NCBI RefSeq assembly: GCF_020911925.1
Contig: NZ_CP087134.1
Location: 2,666,001-2,730,000 of the forward strand
Origin: Flavobacterium cupriresistens
Lineage (GTDB): Bacteria > Bacteroidota > Bacteroidia > Flavobacteriales > Flavobacteriaceae
Direction of reading: 5' to 3'
Length of the DNA stretch: 64,000 nt
In this document: one piece after another, positions 54,527 through 61,902 of the stretch
How positions within the stretch are numbered: the first letter of the stretch is position 1
How the letters are laid out: every line of letters begins with the position of its first letter
Program-made: the position numbers and the translations under genes
The notes under the pieces: model-generated
What the model saw: only the letters and a program-made list of their open reading frames with translations
Told to the model about the DNA's origin: nothing
Databases searched by the model: none

Positions 54527-55060
54527 TTGATGGATTTTCAAAATATAAAACACCTAATACGTTTACATCTTGGTAAAATTTTAACTTCTGCTTTTGTAAT
54601 TTTATGTCTTAGTTCATGTATGAGATATAATGAATACGGACAATATAGAGTTGGTTTATCAAAGTTTACTATAACACCAAACTTGGATGATAGGGCTTAT
54701 TCTATTATTGATACTAATGCCATATATATATTGTATAAAGAGCAAAGGAGAAAGATTAGTGGCTCAATGGTGAATAGATACTCTAAATTTTATGATAGAA
54801 ATGTAGATTAAAAAAAAGATACGATTCTTGAAGCCAAAAAAGGTTACATGGGGTATTATAATTATGATGGAAAAAACTTAACGGTACAGTTTTATAATAG
54901 TAATGCTAATGCTTCGGAATTGACTACTGAAATATTTGTTATTGAAAATGATACAATGGTTTCAATTAAAAAATATCTTAAGACTGATGGTCAAATAAAA
55001 TCATTTTTCATAAAAAAGCGAATACCTAAAAATATAAGAGTTACTAAGCCAGATTGGTAA
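54527..55060 (+). pseudogene. Degenerate second copy of immunity lipoprotein 2
   Basis: Two open pieces (54527-54811 and 54848-55060, with the same frame continuing between them) translate as a diverged copy of the intact gene at 55974. Shared stretches include YRVGLSKFTI, YSIIDTN, YILYKE and a near-identical end IKSFFIKKRIPKNIRVTKPDW. Damage: the expected ATG reads TTG in a frame that closes quickly, about eight residues are missing before FYDRNV, and Leu TTA has become TAA (54809-54811). The lipobox LSSCM is retained. It is probably not expressed as a whole protein. Confidence 0.8.
54532..54576 (+). pseudogene. Remnant of a toxin tail (15 codons)
   Basis: Read in frame, this gives GFSKYKTPNTFTSW and a stop, matching the YKTSNIFTxW ending of the intact toxins. 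The bases before it lack the rest of a toxin. The usual ATG overlap has become TTG (54570), so the start of the following immunity copy is damaged. Confidence 0.75.
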
Positions 55061-55490
55061 AGGGAAGTACAAAATAAAGAAAGTCTAGTATTTACTTGGT
55101 TTTCTGGAGTTTGGGACAATTTAGTATTTCTGTTTTAAGTGGAGCTGCTATTGGAGCAATAACTGGAGGTGTGGATCTTTCAAGTAGTGTTTTAAGTGCG
55201 GCTTCTGTAGGGCAAGCTGTTGCAACTGGTTTCGTGTCTGCCATTTTACCTTCCTATGGAGTACAGGTTGGAGATTGGAGTTTTAATATTTCTCCTGCTA
55301 TTGCCTTTGGAAATACTTCGGGTATTGGGGCTAGTCTTTCTGTAGGATATAGTAGTGGTGATTTTAGTTTTTCAGCTGGAATTGGTATTATGAGTAATAG
55401 TAATTATAACGGATTTGGTAAGAACGGGTTAGAAATACGAAAGTCTATTCTTGCTGCTTATGATGATGGTAAAACAGGGGTTTCTTTAGG
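54991..55490 (+). repeat. 500-bp direct repeat, copy 1
   Basis: Spans the 3' end of the immunity-2 pseudogene, an identical linker (gggaagtacaaaataaagaa and following) and the conserved 5' part of toxin tip 2. The same 500 bases recur at 56420-56919, exactly 1429 bases on, with four differences that I can count in the toxin part. Recombination between them would remove one whole tip-plus-immunity module. Confidence 0.85.
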
Positions 55491-55980
55491 GAGTAATATG
55501 TGGGGAGGTGATTTTGCACAGCGAACAGGAATGTTTGGCATTCATTTGGGTGATTTTAAGGCAGTATATGAAAATGATGGTGGGCCAGTTTTAAAGAAAG
55601 GATTGGGAGATGCGGGGGATTCTTACAGAACTGCAGCTTTGAATTTGTCCGTTGGAGAATTTAGTGCTGGGTTTAATCTCTTTACTGGTAAGAGGGAGAA
55701 TATTCCTAGAGGAGGATCTCCTGAGAATAAAATTGCAGATGGTTATGGAAGAAAATATAATTACGGCTATGTGAAGGAAGAAGGTAAAAAATACAGATTA
55801 GGTGCTTTAACAATGGGTTATGGAGCCTATAGGATAGGAGTGAATAGTGAACATGTTAGACATACTATTCAAGATAGAACAATACATGGATTAATTCATG
55901 ATCAAGGTTTTGAAAACCAATCATGGGATTGGAATGGGTATTCACAATATAAAACCTCTAATATATTTACATCATGGTAA
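55096..55980 (+). CDS. Orphan toxin tip 2 (no RHS body)
   Basis: A 294-codon open frame starting only at a TTG in the linker. Its product equals the C-terminal tip of the RHS protein from WGQFSISVLSG onward: 128 near-identical residues, then a diverged tail that keeps the landmarks (GIHLGDFKAVYENDG, YRTAALNLSVGEFSAGFNLFTG, YRIGVNSEHVRHTIQ, YKTSNIFTSW). There is no signal peptide and no good start, so it is probably a silent cassette that becomes active when recombined onto the RHS gene. Its last seven bases overlap the start of immunity lipoprotein 2. Confidence 0.8.
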   Translation: MVFWSLGQFSISVLSGAAIGAITGGVDLSSSVLSAASVGQAVATGFVSAILPSYGVQVGDWSFNISPAIAFGNTSGIGASLSVGYSSGDFSFSAGIGIMSNSNYNGFGKNGLEIRKSILAAYDDGKTGVSLGSNMWGGDFAQRTGMFGIHLGDFKAVYENDGGPVLKKGLGDAGDSYRTAALNLSVGEFSAGFNLFTGKRENIPRGGSPENKIADGYGRKYNYGYVKEEGKKYRLGALTMGYGAYRIGVNSEHVRHTIQDRTIHGLIHDQGFENQSWDWNGYSQYKTSNIFTSW

Positions 55981-56489
55981 GGTTTTTATTTTTTGTTTTT
56001 ATGATTGTATGTTTTAATTCATGCATGAGGCATAATGATTTTGGTTTTTATAGAGTTGGATTATCTAAGTTCACTATTAGGCCTAATACTAATAATGAAG
56101 TTTATTCAATTATTGACACCAATTCTGTATATATATTGTATAAAGAAGAAATGACAAATGTTACGGGCTCTATGATATCCAAATATTGCAAGTTTTATAA
56201 TCATGGAAGAATTGCTGAATTTTATGATAGAAACGTAAACTTAAAGATAGATACTATTCTTGAGGCAAGAAAAGGGTATATGGGTTATTATAATTATGAT
56301 GGTGAAAACATTATAGTTCAATTTTATAATAGTAATGCTAATTCTTCAGAATTAAATACAGTGAAATTTTCAGTTGAAAATGATACGTTAATAAGTTTAT
56401 ATAGGGGAATAGAAAATTCTCAAATAAAATCATTTTTCATAAAAAAGCGAATACCTAAAAATATAAGAGTTACTAAGCCAGATTGGTAA
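55974..56489 (+). CDS. Candidate immunity lipoprotein 2
   Basis: A 171-residue lipoprotein (FMIVCFNSC, Cys17), intact. Features: FGFYRVGLSKFTIRPN, NHGRIAEFYDRNV, KGYMGYYNYDGENIIVQFYN and the end NIRVTKPDW. It begins at an ATG inside the last seven bases of toxin tip 2 and would be the immunity partner of that tip. A damaged copy lies upstream at 54527. Unlike the tip it has its own start codon, so it could be expressed by read-through from the RHS operon and protect against kin that carry tip 2. Confidence 0.72.
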   Translation: MVRFLFFVFMIVCFNSCMRHNDFGFYRVGLSKFTIRPNTNNEVYSIIDTNSVYILYKEEMTNVTGSMISKYCKFYNHGRIAEFYDRNVNLKIDTILEARKGYMGYYNYDGENIIVQFYNSNANSSELNTVKFSVENDTLISLYRGIENSQIKSFFIKKRIPKNIRVTKPDW

Positions 56490-56919
56490 AGGGAAGTACA
56501 AAATAAAGAAAGTCTAGTATTTACTTGGTTTTCTGGAGTTGGGGACAATTTAGTATTTCTGTTTTAAGTGGAGCTGCTATTGGAGCAATAACTGGAGGTG
56601 TGGATCCTTCAAGTAGTGTTTTAAGTGTGGATTCTGTAGGGCAAGCTGTTGCAACTGGTTTCGTGTCTGCCATTTTACCTTCCTATGGAGTACAGGTTGG
56701 AGATTGGAGTTTTAATATTTCTCCTGCTATTGCCTTTGGAAATACTTCGGGTATTGGGGCTAGTCTTTCTGTAGGATATAGTAGTGGTGATTTTAGTTTT
56801 TCAGCTGGAATTGGTATTATGAGTAATAGTAATTATAACGGATTTGGTAAGAACGGGTTAGAAATACGAAAGTCTATTCTTGCTGCTTATGATGATGGTA
56901 AAACAGGGGTTTCTTTAGG
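56420..56919 (+). repeat. 500-bp direct repeat, copy 2
   Basis: Second copy of 54991-55490: the end of immunity gene 2, the same linker and the conserved part of toxin tip 3. Confidence 0.85.
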
Positions 56920-57451
56920 AACAAATTTCTGGAGTGGAAGTAAAGGAATGGAAGAATTTAAACAACAGACAGGGGTTTTGGGATTACATTTTGGAGATTT
57001 TAGGGCTATGTATGAGAATGATGGTTCGCCATTTCAAAAGAAAAATTTTTTTGGCGGAATTTATGGCGATGGTTTTGACAGATATAGAACAGCTGTACTG
57101 TCTTTAAGTGTAGGGAAACTTTCTGCAGGATTTAATTTATTTACGGGTAGTCGTACTGATTATACAGGAGATACGGCTGAAATGGGAAAGGGTACTTAGT
57201 ATGGAGCTTACAGCGAGAAAATGCCTGGAGGATTTGTAAAAGAAACAGGCAATCCTTATAGATTAGGAGCTGCTTATGTTGGCTATGGGAATTACAGAGT
57301 TGGTATAAATTCAGATAGATATGTTCGCCATCCAATTCAAGATATTGGAGCTCATTGGTATATGTCTTCTCAACCTGGCTTCTATAGTTATTCAGATTTA
57401 ATAGGACCCTATTCTCAATATAGAACAAATAATTCATTTGCAACATGGTGA
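56525..57451 (+). pseudogene. Orphan toxin tip 3, interrupted by one stop codon
   Basis: Like tip 2 it begins at a linker TTG and has the conserved WGQFSISVLSG segment, then its own diverged tail (GLHFGDFRAMYENDGSPF, VGKLSAGFNLFTGSRT). A single in-frame TAG at 57197-57199 interrupts it. After it the same frame continues with YGAYSEKMPGG, YRLGAAYVGYGNYRVGINSD and the usual ending with a final Trp at 57446-57448. A one-base reversion would restore the tip. Its last seven bases contain the ATG of immunity lipoprotein 3. Confidence 0.8.
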
Positions 57452-57999
57452 AATTTTGCTTAATATTAGGATTTTTTTTTGTTTCATGTGAGACAATTAA
57501 ATATAAAAAACTAGATGATGGAATTAGCAAAATCCCTGTAGATAAATTTTTCTTTCATAAAAATTATAGGAATAAATATGAAATAGCGCTTTTAAAAATG
57601 ATAGATATTAATTCTGTTTATATTGAGAGCTTTTATCTAGATCCAAAAGATAAATTCTTTAATTCTCAAAAAGGATTTAACAGTTTTATAAATGGACTAA
57701 AGTTTTATGGAAATGGATGTGTGAGTAATTTTGTAATTAATAAAGATAGCTTATTTAATTTGCCAAAATTAGATCCATTAAAGAGGGGGTCTAGGGGGAT
57801 TTCTTTTATCAAGCAGAAAGACACAGTAATTGAAATTATTGTTCCAATTGATGAAACTTATAATTTAGGGAAAAAGCAATATTATCTAAAAGTTCATGCT
57901 GATACTTTGTTTTTGGAAGATAAACAAACATCCTTAAGATATATTTATTTAAAGCATAAGTTACATGGTGAAAATACAAAATTTAAAGCAGATTGGTAA
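57445..57999 (+). CDS. Candidate immunity lipoprotein 3
   Basis: A 184-residue lipoprotein (LGFFFVSC, Cys13). Its ATG lies in the final seven bases (ATGGTGA) of toxin tip 3. Sequence shares little identity with candidates 1 and 2, but a similar order of elements: INSVYIESFY, GLKFYGNGCVSNF, ADTLFLEDKQTSLRYIYL and a final FKADW. Immunity to tip 3 is inferred from position. No known domain recognised. Confidence 0.7.
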   Translation: MVKFCLILGFFFVSCETIKYKKLDDGISKIPVDKFFFHKNYRNKYEIALLKMIDINSVYIESFYLDPKDKFFNSQKGFNSFINGLKFYGNGCVSNFVINKDSLFNLPKLDPLKRGSRGISFIKQKDTVIEIIVPIDETYNLGKKQYYLKVHADTLFLEDKQTSLRYIYLKHKLHGENTKFKADW

Positions 58000-58012
58000 G
58001 TATCGTACAAAT

Positions 58013-58063
58013 TGGGTCGATTATTCTCAATACCAAACGTAAAATAAATATACCTTATGGTAA
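58013..58063 (+). pseudogene. Second remnant of a toxin tail
   Basis: In frame this reads WVDYSQYQT, stop, NKYTLW, stop, a decayed version of the NGYSQYKTSNIFTSW toxin ending. The final ATGGTAA overlap is intact and starts the next lipoprotein. The rest of this toxin has been lost, leaving an orphan immunity gene. Confidence 0.7.
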
Positions 58064-58695
58064 ACTATTTAACTTTACTATTTTTTGTTATTAATTATTC
58101 TTGTGCACCGATAGTACATAACAGGAATGATTTCAATTTTAAAGAAGGGCAGATTATTGATGGAATTCAGACTAATGGGTATTATTATGCTTATAATTTT
58201 TCAAAAAATCAAGATAGTAAATCAATCACTGTAAGAATACTATTTAAAAACGGGCTGTACAAGCAAATTGGAGTTGTGAGTTCAGAATCAGATAGTGATT
58301 ACTTTAAAAAGCGCTGTAATAATATTCAAAATAATACCTATGAAAGTTCTTTTGAAAATCTTGAATGTATGATTGATAATTATGATTATTTTTTCAAAGT
58401 TAAAACTAATTTTGTTAATAAGAATGCAGAGATATGGGATTGGGGAGGATTCGAAATAAGAGGAGATAGAATAAAAATTCAATACTTCTATAATCGATTT
58501 GGAGATTATTATTTAATTGAAGAAGAAGGCAGGGTTATTGATAGTCAGTCTTTTAAAATGGTTTCTAAATATGATTATAGAAATGGTATAAAAGAGGATT
58601 TAAATATTACGTATTTTTTTAAAAAGTATGATGTAAATAATGTTTTAAACTATAAACCTAAAAAAAATACTTATACCCTTTCAACAAAACCTTAA
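58057..58695 (+). CDS. Candidate orphan immunity lipoprotein 4
   Basis: A 212-residue lipoprotein (FFVINYSC, Cys15) starting within the toxin-tail remnant. Contains ILFKNGLYKQIGVV and WDWGGFEIRGDRIKIQYFYN, a pattern common in uncharacterised Bacteroidota lipoproteins. Without its toxin it could still give immunity against neighbours carrying the lost tip. Its last 15 bases overlap the tail of the convergent glycosyltransferase, marking the right edge of the island. Confidence 0.68.
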   Translation: MVNYLTLLFFVINYSCAPIVHNRNDFNFKEGQIIDGIQTNGYYYAYNFSKNQDSKSITVRILFKNGLYKQIGVVSSESDSDYFKKRCNNIQNNTYESSFENLECMIDNYDYFFKVKTNFVNKNAEIWDWGGFEIRGDRIKIQYFYNRFGDYYLIEEEGRVIDSQSFKMVSKYDYRNGIKEDLNITYFFKKYDVNNVLNYKPKKNTYTLSTKP

Positions 58696-59568
58696 TCGCA
58701 GCTCTAAAGGAATATATCGGATAAAAAGTAAAATATCTATGGTCTCATAAGCTTTTACCATTTCATAGTGAAGTCGTTTTAACAGGGCCTTGTTTTCTTC
58801 TCTTGTTTGGTTTAATACAATTGCTTTTTTGATTATCAGATAAGTGGAATGATTCATTTTTCTGGTTCGTGTACTTAATTTTTTAAAGAATTGATTTCCA
58901 AGTGAATTCTCAAGGTCTCTTTTTCGAATTAAAATGGAATCAATAAATTCGAAATCGTAATTTCTGGATACCCGAATCCAAAGGTCTAGATCCTCATAGG
59001 CTAAATTTTCATCATAGCCATTTAACTGTTCCAAAACTTCTCGTTTTATCATTGAAGAAACGGAACAAATCATACTGCTTTGACTAAGCATTGCCAGATA
59101 AATATTGCCGGATGGAGGTTTCTCTAATACTTCCTTTTTAGCATTGACATCATAATAATAACGCAGGTGTTTGTTATCCTGAGTTACTAATTCTGCATTT
59201 CCATAAACAATTCCTATATTTTTTGGCTCTGATTCTAAAAACGTATTTACTTGTTTTTCAATGCAATTAGGGAGTAATATGTCATCTGCAGCTAAGTCTA
59301 TGATGTATTTTCCTTTTGCAAATTGTAATGCTTTATTAAAAGTCTTTGTGTTTCCTAAATTGGTTTCATTAAAGATAAACTTAATGTCAGGGTGATTTTT
59401 AAGCCAATTTTTAATAGTTTCAATAGAATTATCAGTACTAGAATCATCAGCAATTATCAATTCTACGTTTTTGTAAGTCTGGTTTAATACAGCGTTGAGT
59501 GACTCTGTTATAAACGGTGCATGATTATAACACAAACATATAACGCTGACTACTGGATGGTTTTGCAT
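58681..59568 (-). CDS. Family 2 glycosyltransferase
   Basis: A 295-residue GT-A enzyme: VVSVICLCYNHAPFITESL at the start, ELIIADDSSTDNS, and the metal-binding DLAADDILLPNC, followed by YEDLDLWIRVSRNYDFEF as acceptor-site acidic motif. It transfers a sugar from a nucleotide donor to a growing lipid-linked glycan on the cytoplasmic face; donor and acceptor are unknown. It diverges from the next glycosyltransferase gene and converges with the toxin island, overlapping it by 15 bases. Confidence 0.85.
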   Translation of the reverse strand: MQNHPVVSVICLCYNHAPFITESLNAVLNQTYKNVELIIADDSSTDNSIETIKNWLKNHPDIKFIFNETNLGNTKTFNKALQFAKGKYIIDLAADDILLPNCIEKQVNTFLESEPKNIGIVYGNAELVTQDNKHLRYYYDVNAKKEVLEKPPSGNIYLAMLSQSSMICSVSSMIKREVLEQLNGYDENLAYEDLDLWIRVSRNYDFEFIDSILIRKRDLENSLGNQFFKKLSTRTRKMNHSTYLIIKKAIVLNQTREENKALLKRLHYEMVKAYETIDILLFIRYIPLELRLRFC

Positions 59569-59613
59569 AAAAATAACCGAAATTACTAGATTAAAATTAC
59601 TTTATTAAGTACT

Positions 59614-59621
59614 CAAAAATA
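59614..59621 (-). promoter_or_regulatory. -7 box for the minus-strand glycosyltransferase
   Basis: TATTTTTG on the minus strand fits TAnnTTTG, 45 bases before the start at 59568. No TTG at the right distance. Confidence 0.4.
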
Positions 59622-59693
59622 GGAAATATAAAAGTAGTTTATCGTACTATTTTAATCATTAAAACGGAAGAAACCAAAAAGTAGTCTTTAAAA

Positions 59694-59725
59694 TTGATTC
59701 TTTTAGTTTAGTATTTTTACATTTG
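59694..59725 (+). promoter_or_regulatory. Promoter for the plus-strand glycosyltransferase and fdtA-like gene
   Basis: TTG at 59694-59696 and TACATTTG at 59718-59725 with 21 bases between them, a good flavobacterial match. It lies 17 bases before the TTG start codon at 59743. Confidence 0.6.
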
Positions 59726-59742
59726 TTTTAAAGATAAAGAAA

Positions 59743-60579
59743 TTGGAAAATTTTATTAGAGAGCAAGAGGTAGAAATTTTAATTTCGACAATGGACAGAG
59801 ATTCATTAGATTTTTTGGTACCAATGTTTCCATTTTCCATTTTTTCTGACTTTTCTATTTTAATAGTAAATCAAACTCAAAAAGGAAAATTTTTAAATTC
59901 AGATCATTCCAATGTTAGAGTAATAAATTCGCTGGAAAGAGGGTTGTCCAGAAGCAGGAATTTAGCCATTGAAAATGCTGTTGGAAGGATTTTACTTATC
60001 GCTGATGATGACGTCGTATATGAAGAGGGGTTTATTGCTAAAATAATTAAGGCGCATAATGAATTTAAAAATGCCGCCGTAATTAATTTTAGTATTTTAA
60101 AAACAAGGGGAGAATTGATGAAAAAATACCCTTTAGTTTCAAAAGAAAATTTAAGTAGTTTCGATATCCTTAATGCAAGTTCAATAGAAATTACTTTAAA
60201 AAGAGAGGTTCTTGATAAAATCAATATTCGGTTTGACGAAAGCTTTGGATTAGGAGCAATTTTTGAAATTGGAGAAGAAGCTGTTTTTTTGTTTGATTTA
60301 AAGAACAGAAAACAACAACTTGTTTTTGTACCGCAAATAATAGCCAAACATGAGAAATTAACCTCTTCTGAGAAGCAAAATAGAATCGAAAAATATCATC
60401 TGCAAGGAGCATTGTTTACAAGGATTTTCGCAAGAAAATATTTTTTATGGTTAATGATAAAGTTATTTTTTGATTTAAAGCAAAATAGGTTAAGTTTCAG
60501 GGATATTAGGACAGTCCTTAAAAGTGCAAAAGAAGGAAGTAAAAAAATTAGAATAATTCAAAATGGAAATAAGCAGTAA
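59743..60579 (+). CDS. GT-A glycosyltransferase
   Basis: A 278-residue glycosyltransferase, family 2-like: EVEILISTMDRDSLDFL, RGLSRSRNLAIENAVGRILLIADDDVVYEEGFI (nucleotide-sugar and metal site) and FGLGAIFEIGEEAVFLFDL. Translation seems to start at a TTG; no ATG or GTG precedes the conserved part in frame. The C-terminal 40 residues are basic and helical, possibly membrane-associated. It overlaps the FdtA-like gene by 17 bases, suggesting coupled translation. Confidence 0.78.
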   Translation: MENFIREQEVEILISTMDRDSLDFLVPMFPFSIFSDFSILIVNQTQKGKFLNSDHSNVRVINSLERGLSRSRNLAIENAVGRILLIADDDVVYEEGFIAKIIKAHNEFKNAAVINFSILKTRGELMKKYPLVSKENLSSFDILNASSIEITLKREVLDKINIRFDESFGLGAIFEIGEEAVFLFDLKNRKQQLVFVPQIIAKHEKLTSSEKQNRIEKYHLQGALFTRIFARKYFLWLMIKLFFDLKQNRLSFRDIRTVLKSAKEGSKKIRIIQNGNKQ

Positions 60580-60976
60580 AGGAATACAGATTATAGCACT
60601 TCCTAAAATAGAAGACAGAAGAGGAAACCTTTCTGTAATAGAAAATGAAATAATTCCTTTTGAAATTAAGAGAGTTTATTACGTTTATGATATTCCAAGT
60701 GGTTCAGTAAGAGGTGGTCATGCCCACAAGAATTTACGTCAGTTTTTAATAGCAGTGTCAGGAAGTTTTGATGTGGTTGTAAACAATGGGGAAGAAGAAA
60801 ATACAATAACACTAAATAAACCAAATGTTGGTTTATTGATTAACTCAGGTGTGTGGAGAGAATTGAAAAATTTTTCTTCAGGATCAGTTTGTTTGGTTGT
60901 TGCTTCTGAAATATATATAGAGGATGATTATATCAGAGATTTTGATGAATTTATAAAATATGTTAACCGTAAATAG
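60563..60976 (+). CDS. FdtA/QdtA-like nucleotide-sugar ketoisomerase
   Basis: A 137-residue single-domain cupin: IIALPKIEDRRGNLSVIEN, then the active-site RVYYVYDIPSGSVRGGHAHK with paired histidines, and LINSGVWRELKNFSSGSVCLVVASE. FdtA and QdtA convert dTDP-4-keto-6-deoxyglucose to the 3-keto isomer, the substrate of an FdtB aminotransferase, which here is encoded 18.9 kb upstream (41708). Distinguishing FdtA (galacto product) from QdtA (gluco product) is not possible by eye. The gene converges with the next glycosyltransferase, overlapping by 14 bases. Confidence 0.85.
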   Translation: MEISSKGIQIIALPKIEDRRGNLSVIENEIIPFEIKRVYYVYDIPSGSVRGGHAHKNLRQFLIAVSGSFDVVVNNGEEENTITLNKPNVGLLINSGVWRELKNFSSGSVCLVVASEIYIEDDYIRDFDEFIKYVNRK

Positions 60977-61898
60977 AAAAATCAACTCCGGCCTTTTTTA
61001 AAGTATTTTTAAGCTTTAAAAAGAGACGTAAAATGAAAGGGGGTAAACAAAATAAAAATCGGATTTTAAGGCTGAGATTTTGTTTGTCTACCTCTTTTAA
61101 ATAAAAGTTTTTTCTATCCCTGTATCCAAATGTATAAAAGCGCAGGGCATATTCTATTCGGTATAAATCAAGAAAGTTTTTCAGAAAAGAATTTTGCTGT
61201 TCTAAAATTTTAAACTGATCAAAGTTCATTAATTTCATCGAATTAATGTTTTTCTTAGATAAACTGTTTAGAATAGTGTTGTTGTAAATCGCCGTAATTT
61301 GATCTGTAACAGCTATTGGATAGTGAATTCCAATTTTTGTCCATAATTCTAAATCCTGACCATTAGATACTTCAGGAGTAAACCCACCTGTTTTTTTTAA
61401 AACTTCTTTTGGAATAGCTAAAGAAGAAGTCCATGTAACCCTGAAAGGACTGTTGGATAAAAAATAGTTTTTTACGATTCCATTATACGAATTATCCATG
61501 CCATTGAAATAAGGGATTTGAAAATGATTTTTAGTCATTTTTATTTTATATCGGGAGCAGTAAATTCCGCAATGAGGGAAATTATGATACAAACGGGATA
61601 GTTCTTCCAAATGATTGGGAAACCACAAATCGTCAGCGTCCAAAAAAGCAATAAGTTTACCTTTCGATTTTTCAATTCCAAGATTTCTGGCTACAGAAAC
61701 TCCTTGATTCTTTTGATTGTAAAGATGAATTTTTTCAGAAGTAAACCCAAGCACTAGATCTTTACTTTTATCCGTAGATTCATCGTTAATTACAAGGATT
61801 TCATAATCAGTAAAAGTTTGATTGAGAGCACTTTTTATAGTGTCTTCAATATAGTCTTCTTTGTTGTATAACGGAATAATTACAGAAAAAAATGCCAT
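60963..61898 (-). CDS. Family 2 glycosyltransferase
   Basis: A 311-residue GT-A enzyme with the classic start FFSVIIPLYNKEDYIEDTIKSALNQTF, EILVINDESTDKS, the DAD motif in LIAFLDADDLWFPNHL, and NGQDLELWTKIG. The C-terminal 80 residues hold a possible membrane-associated amphipathic helix (LFCLPPFILRLFLKL). It probably adds a sugar to the lipid-linked repeat unit. It lies 4 bases downstream of the next glycosyltransferase gene in the same operon. Confidence 0.88.
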   Translation of the reverse strand: MAFFSVIIPLYNKEDYIEDTIKSALNQTFTDYEILVINDESTDKSKDLVLGFTSEKIHLYNQKNQGVSVARNLGIEKSKGKLIAFLDADDLWFPNHLEELSRLYHNFPHCGIYCSRYKIKMTKNHFQIPYFNGMDNSYNGIVKNYFLSNSPFRVTWTSSLAIPKEVLKKTGGFTPEVSNGQDLELWTKIGIHYPIAVTDQITAIYNNTILNSLSKKNINSMKLMNFDQFKILEQQNSFLKNFLDLYRIEYALRFYTFGYRDRKNFYLKEVDKQNLSLKIRFLFCLPPFILRLFLKLKNTLKKAGVDFSIYG

Positions 61899-61902
61899 GT
61901 GC

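Noticed and set aside
47427..58695. Prophage or type VI secretion origin for the toxin island
   Set aside because: No integrase, capsid, VgrG, Hcp or PAAR-like gene. The RHS protein has a Sec signal and a T9SS-tagged neighbour instead.
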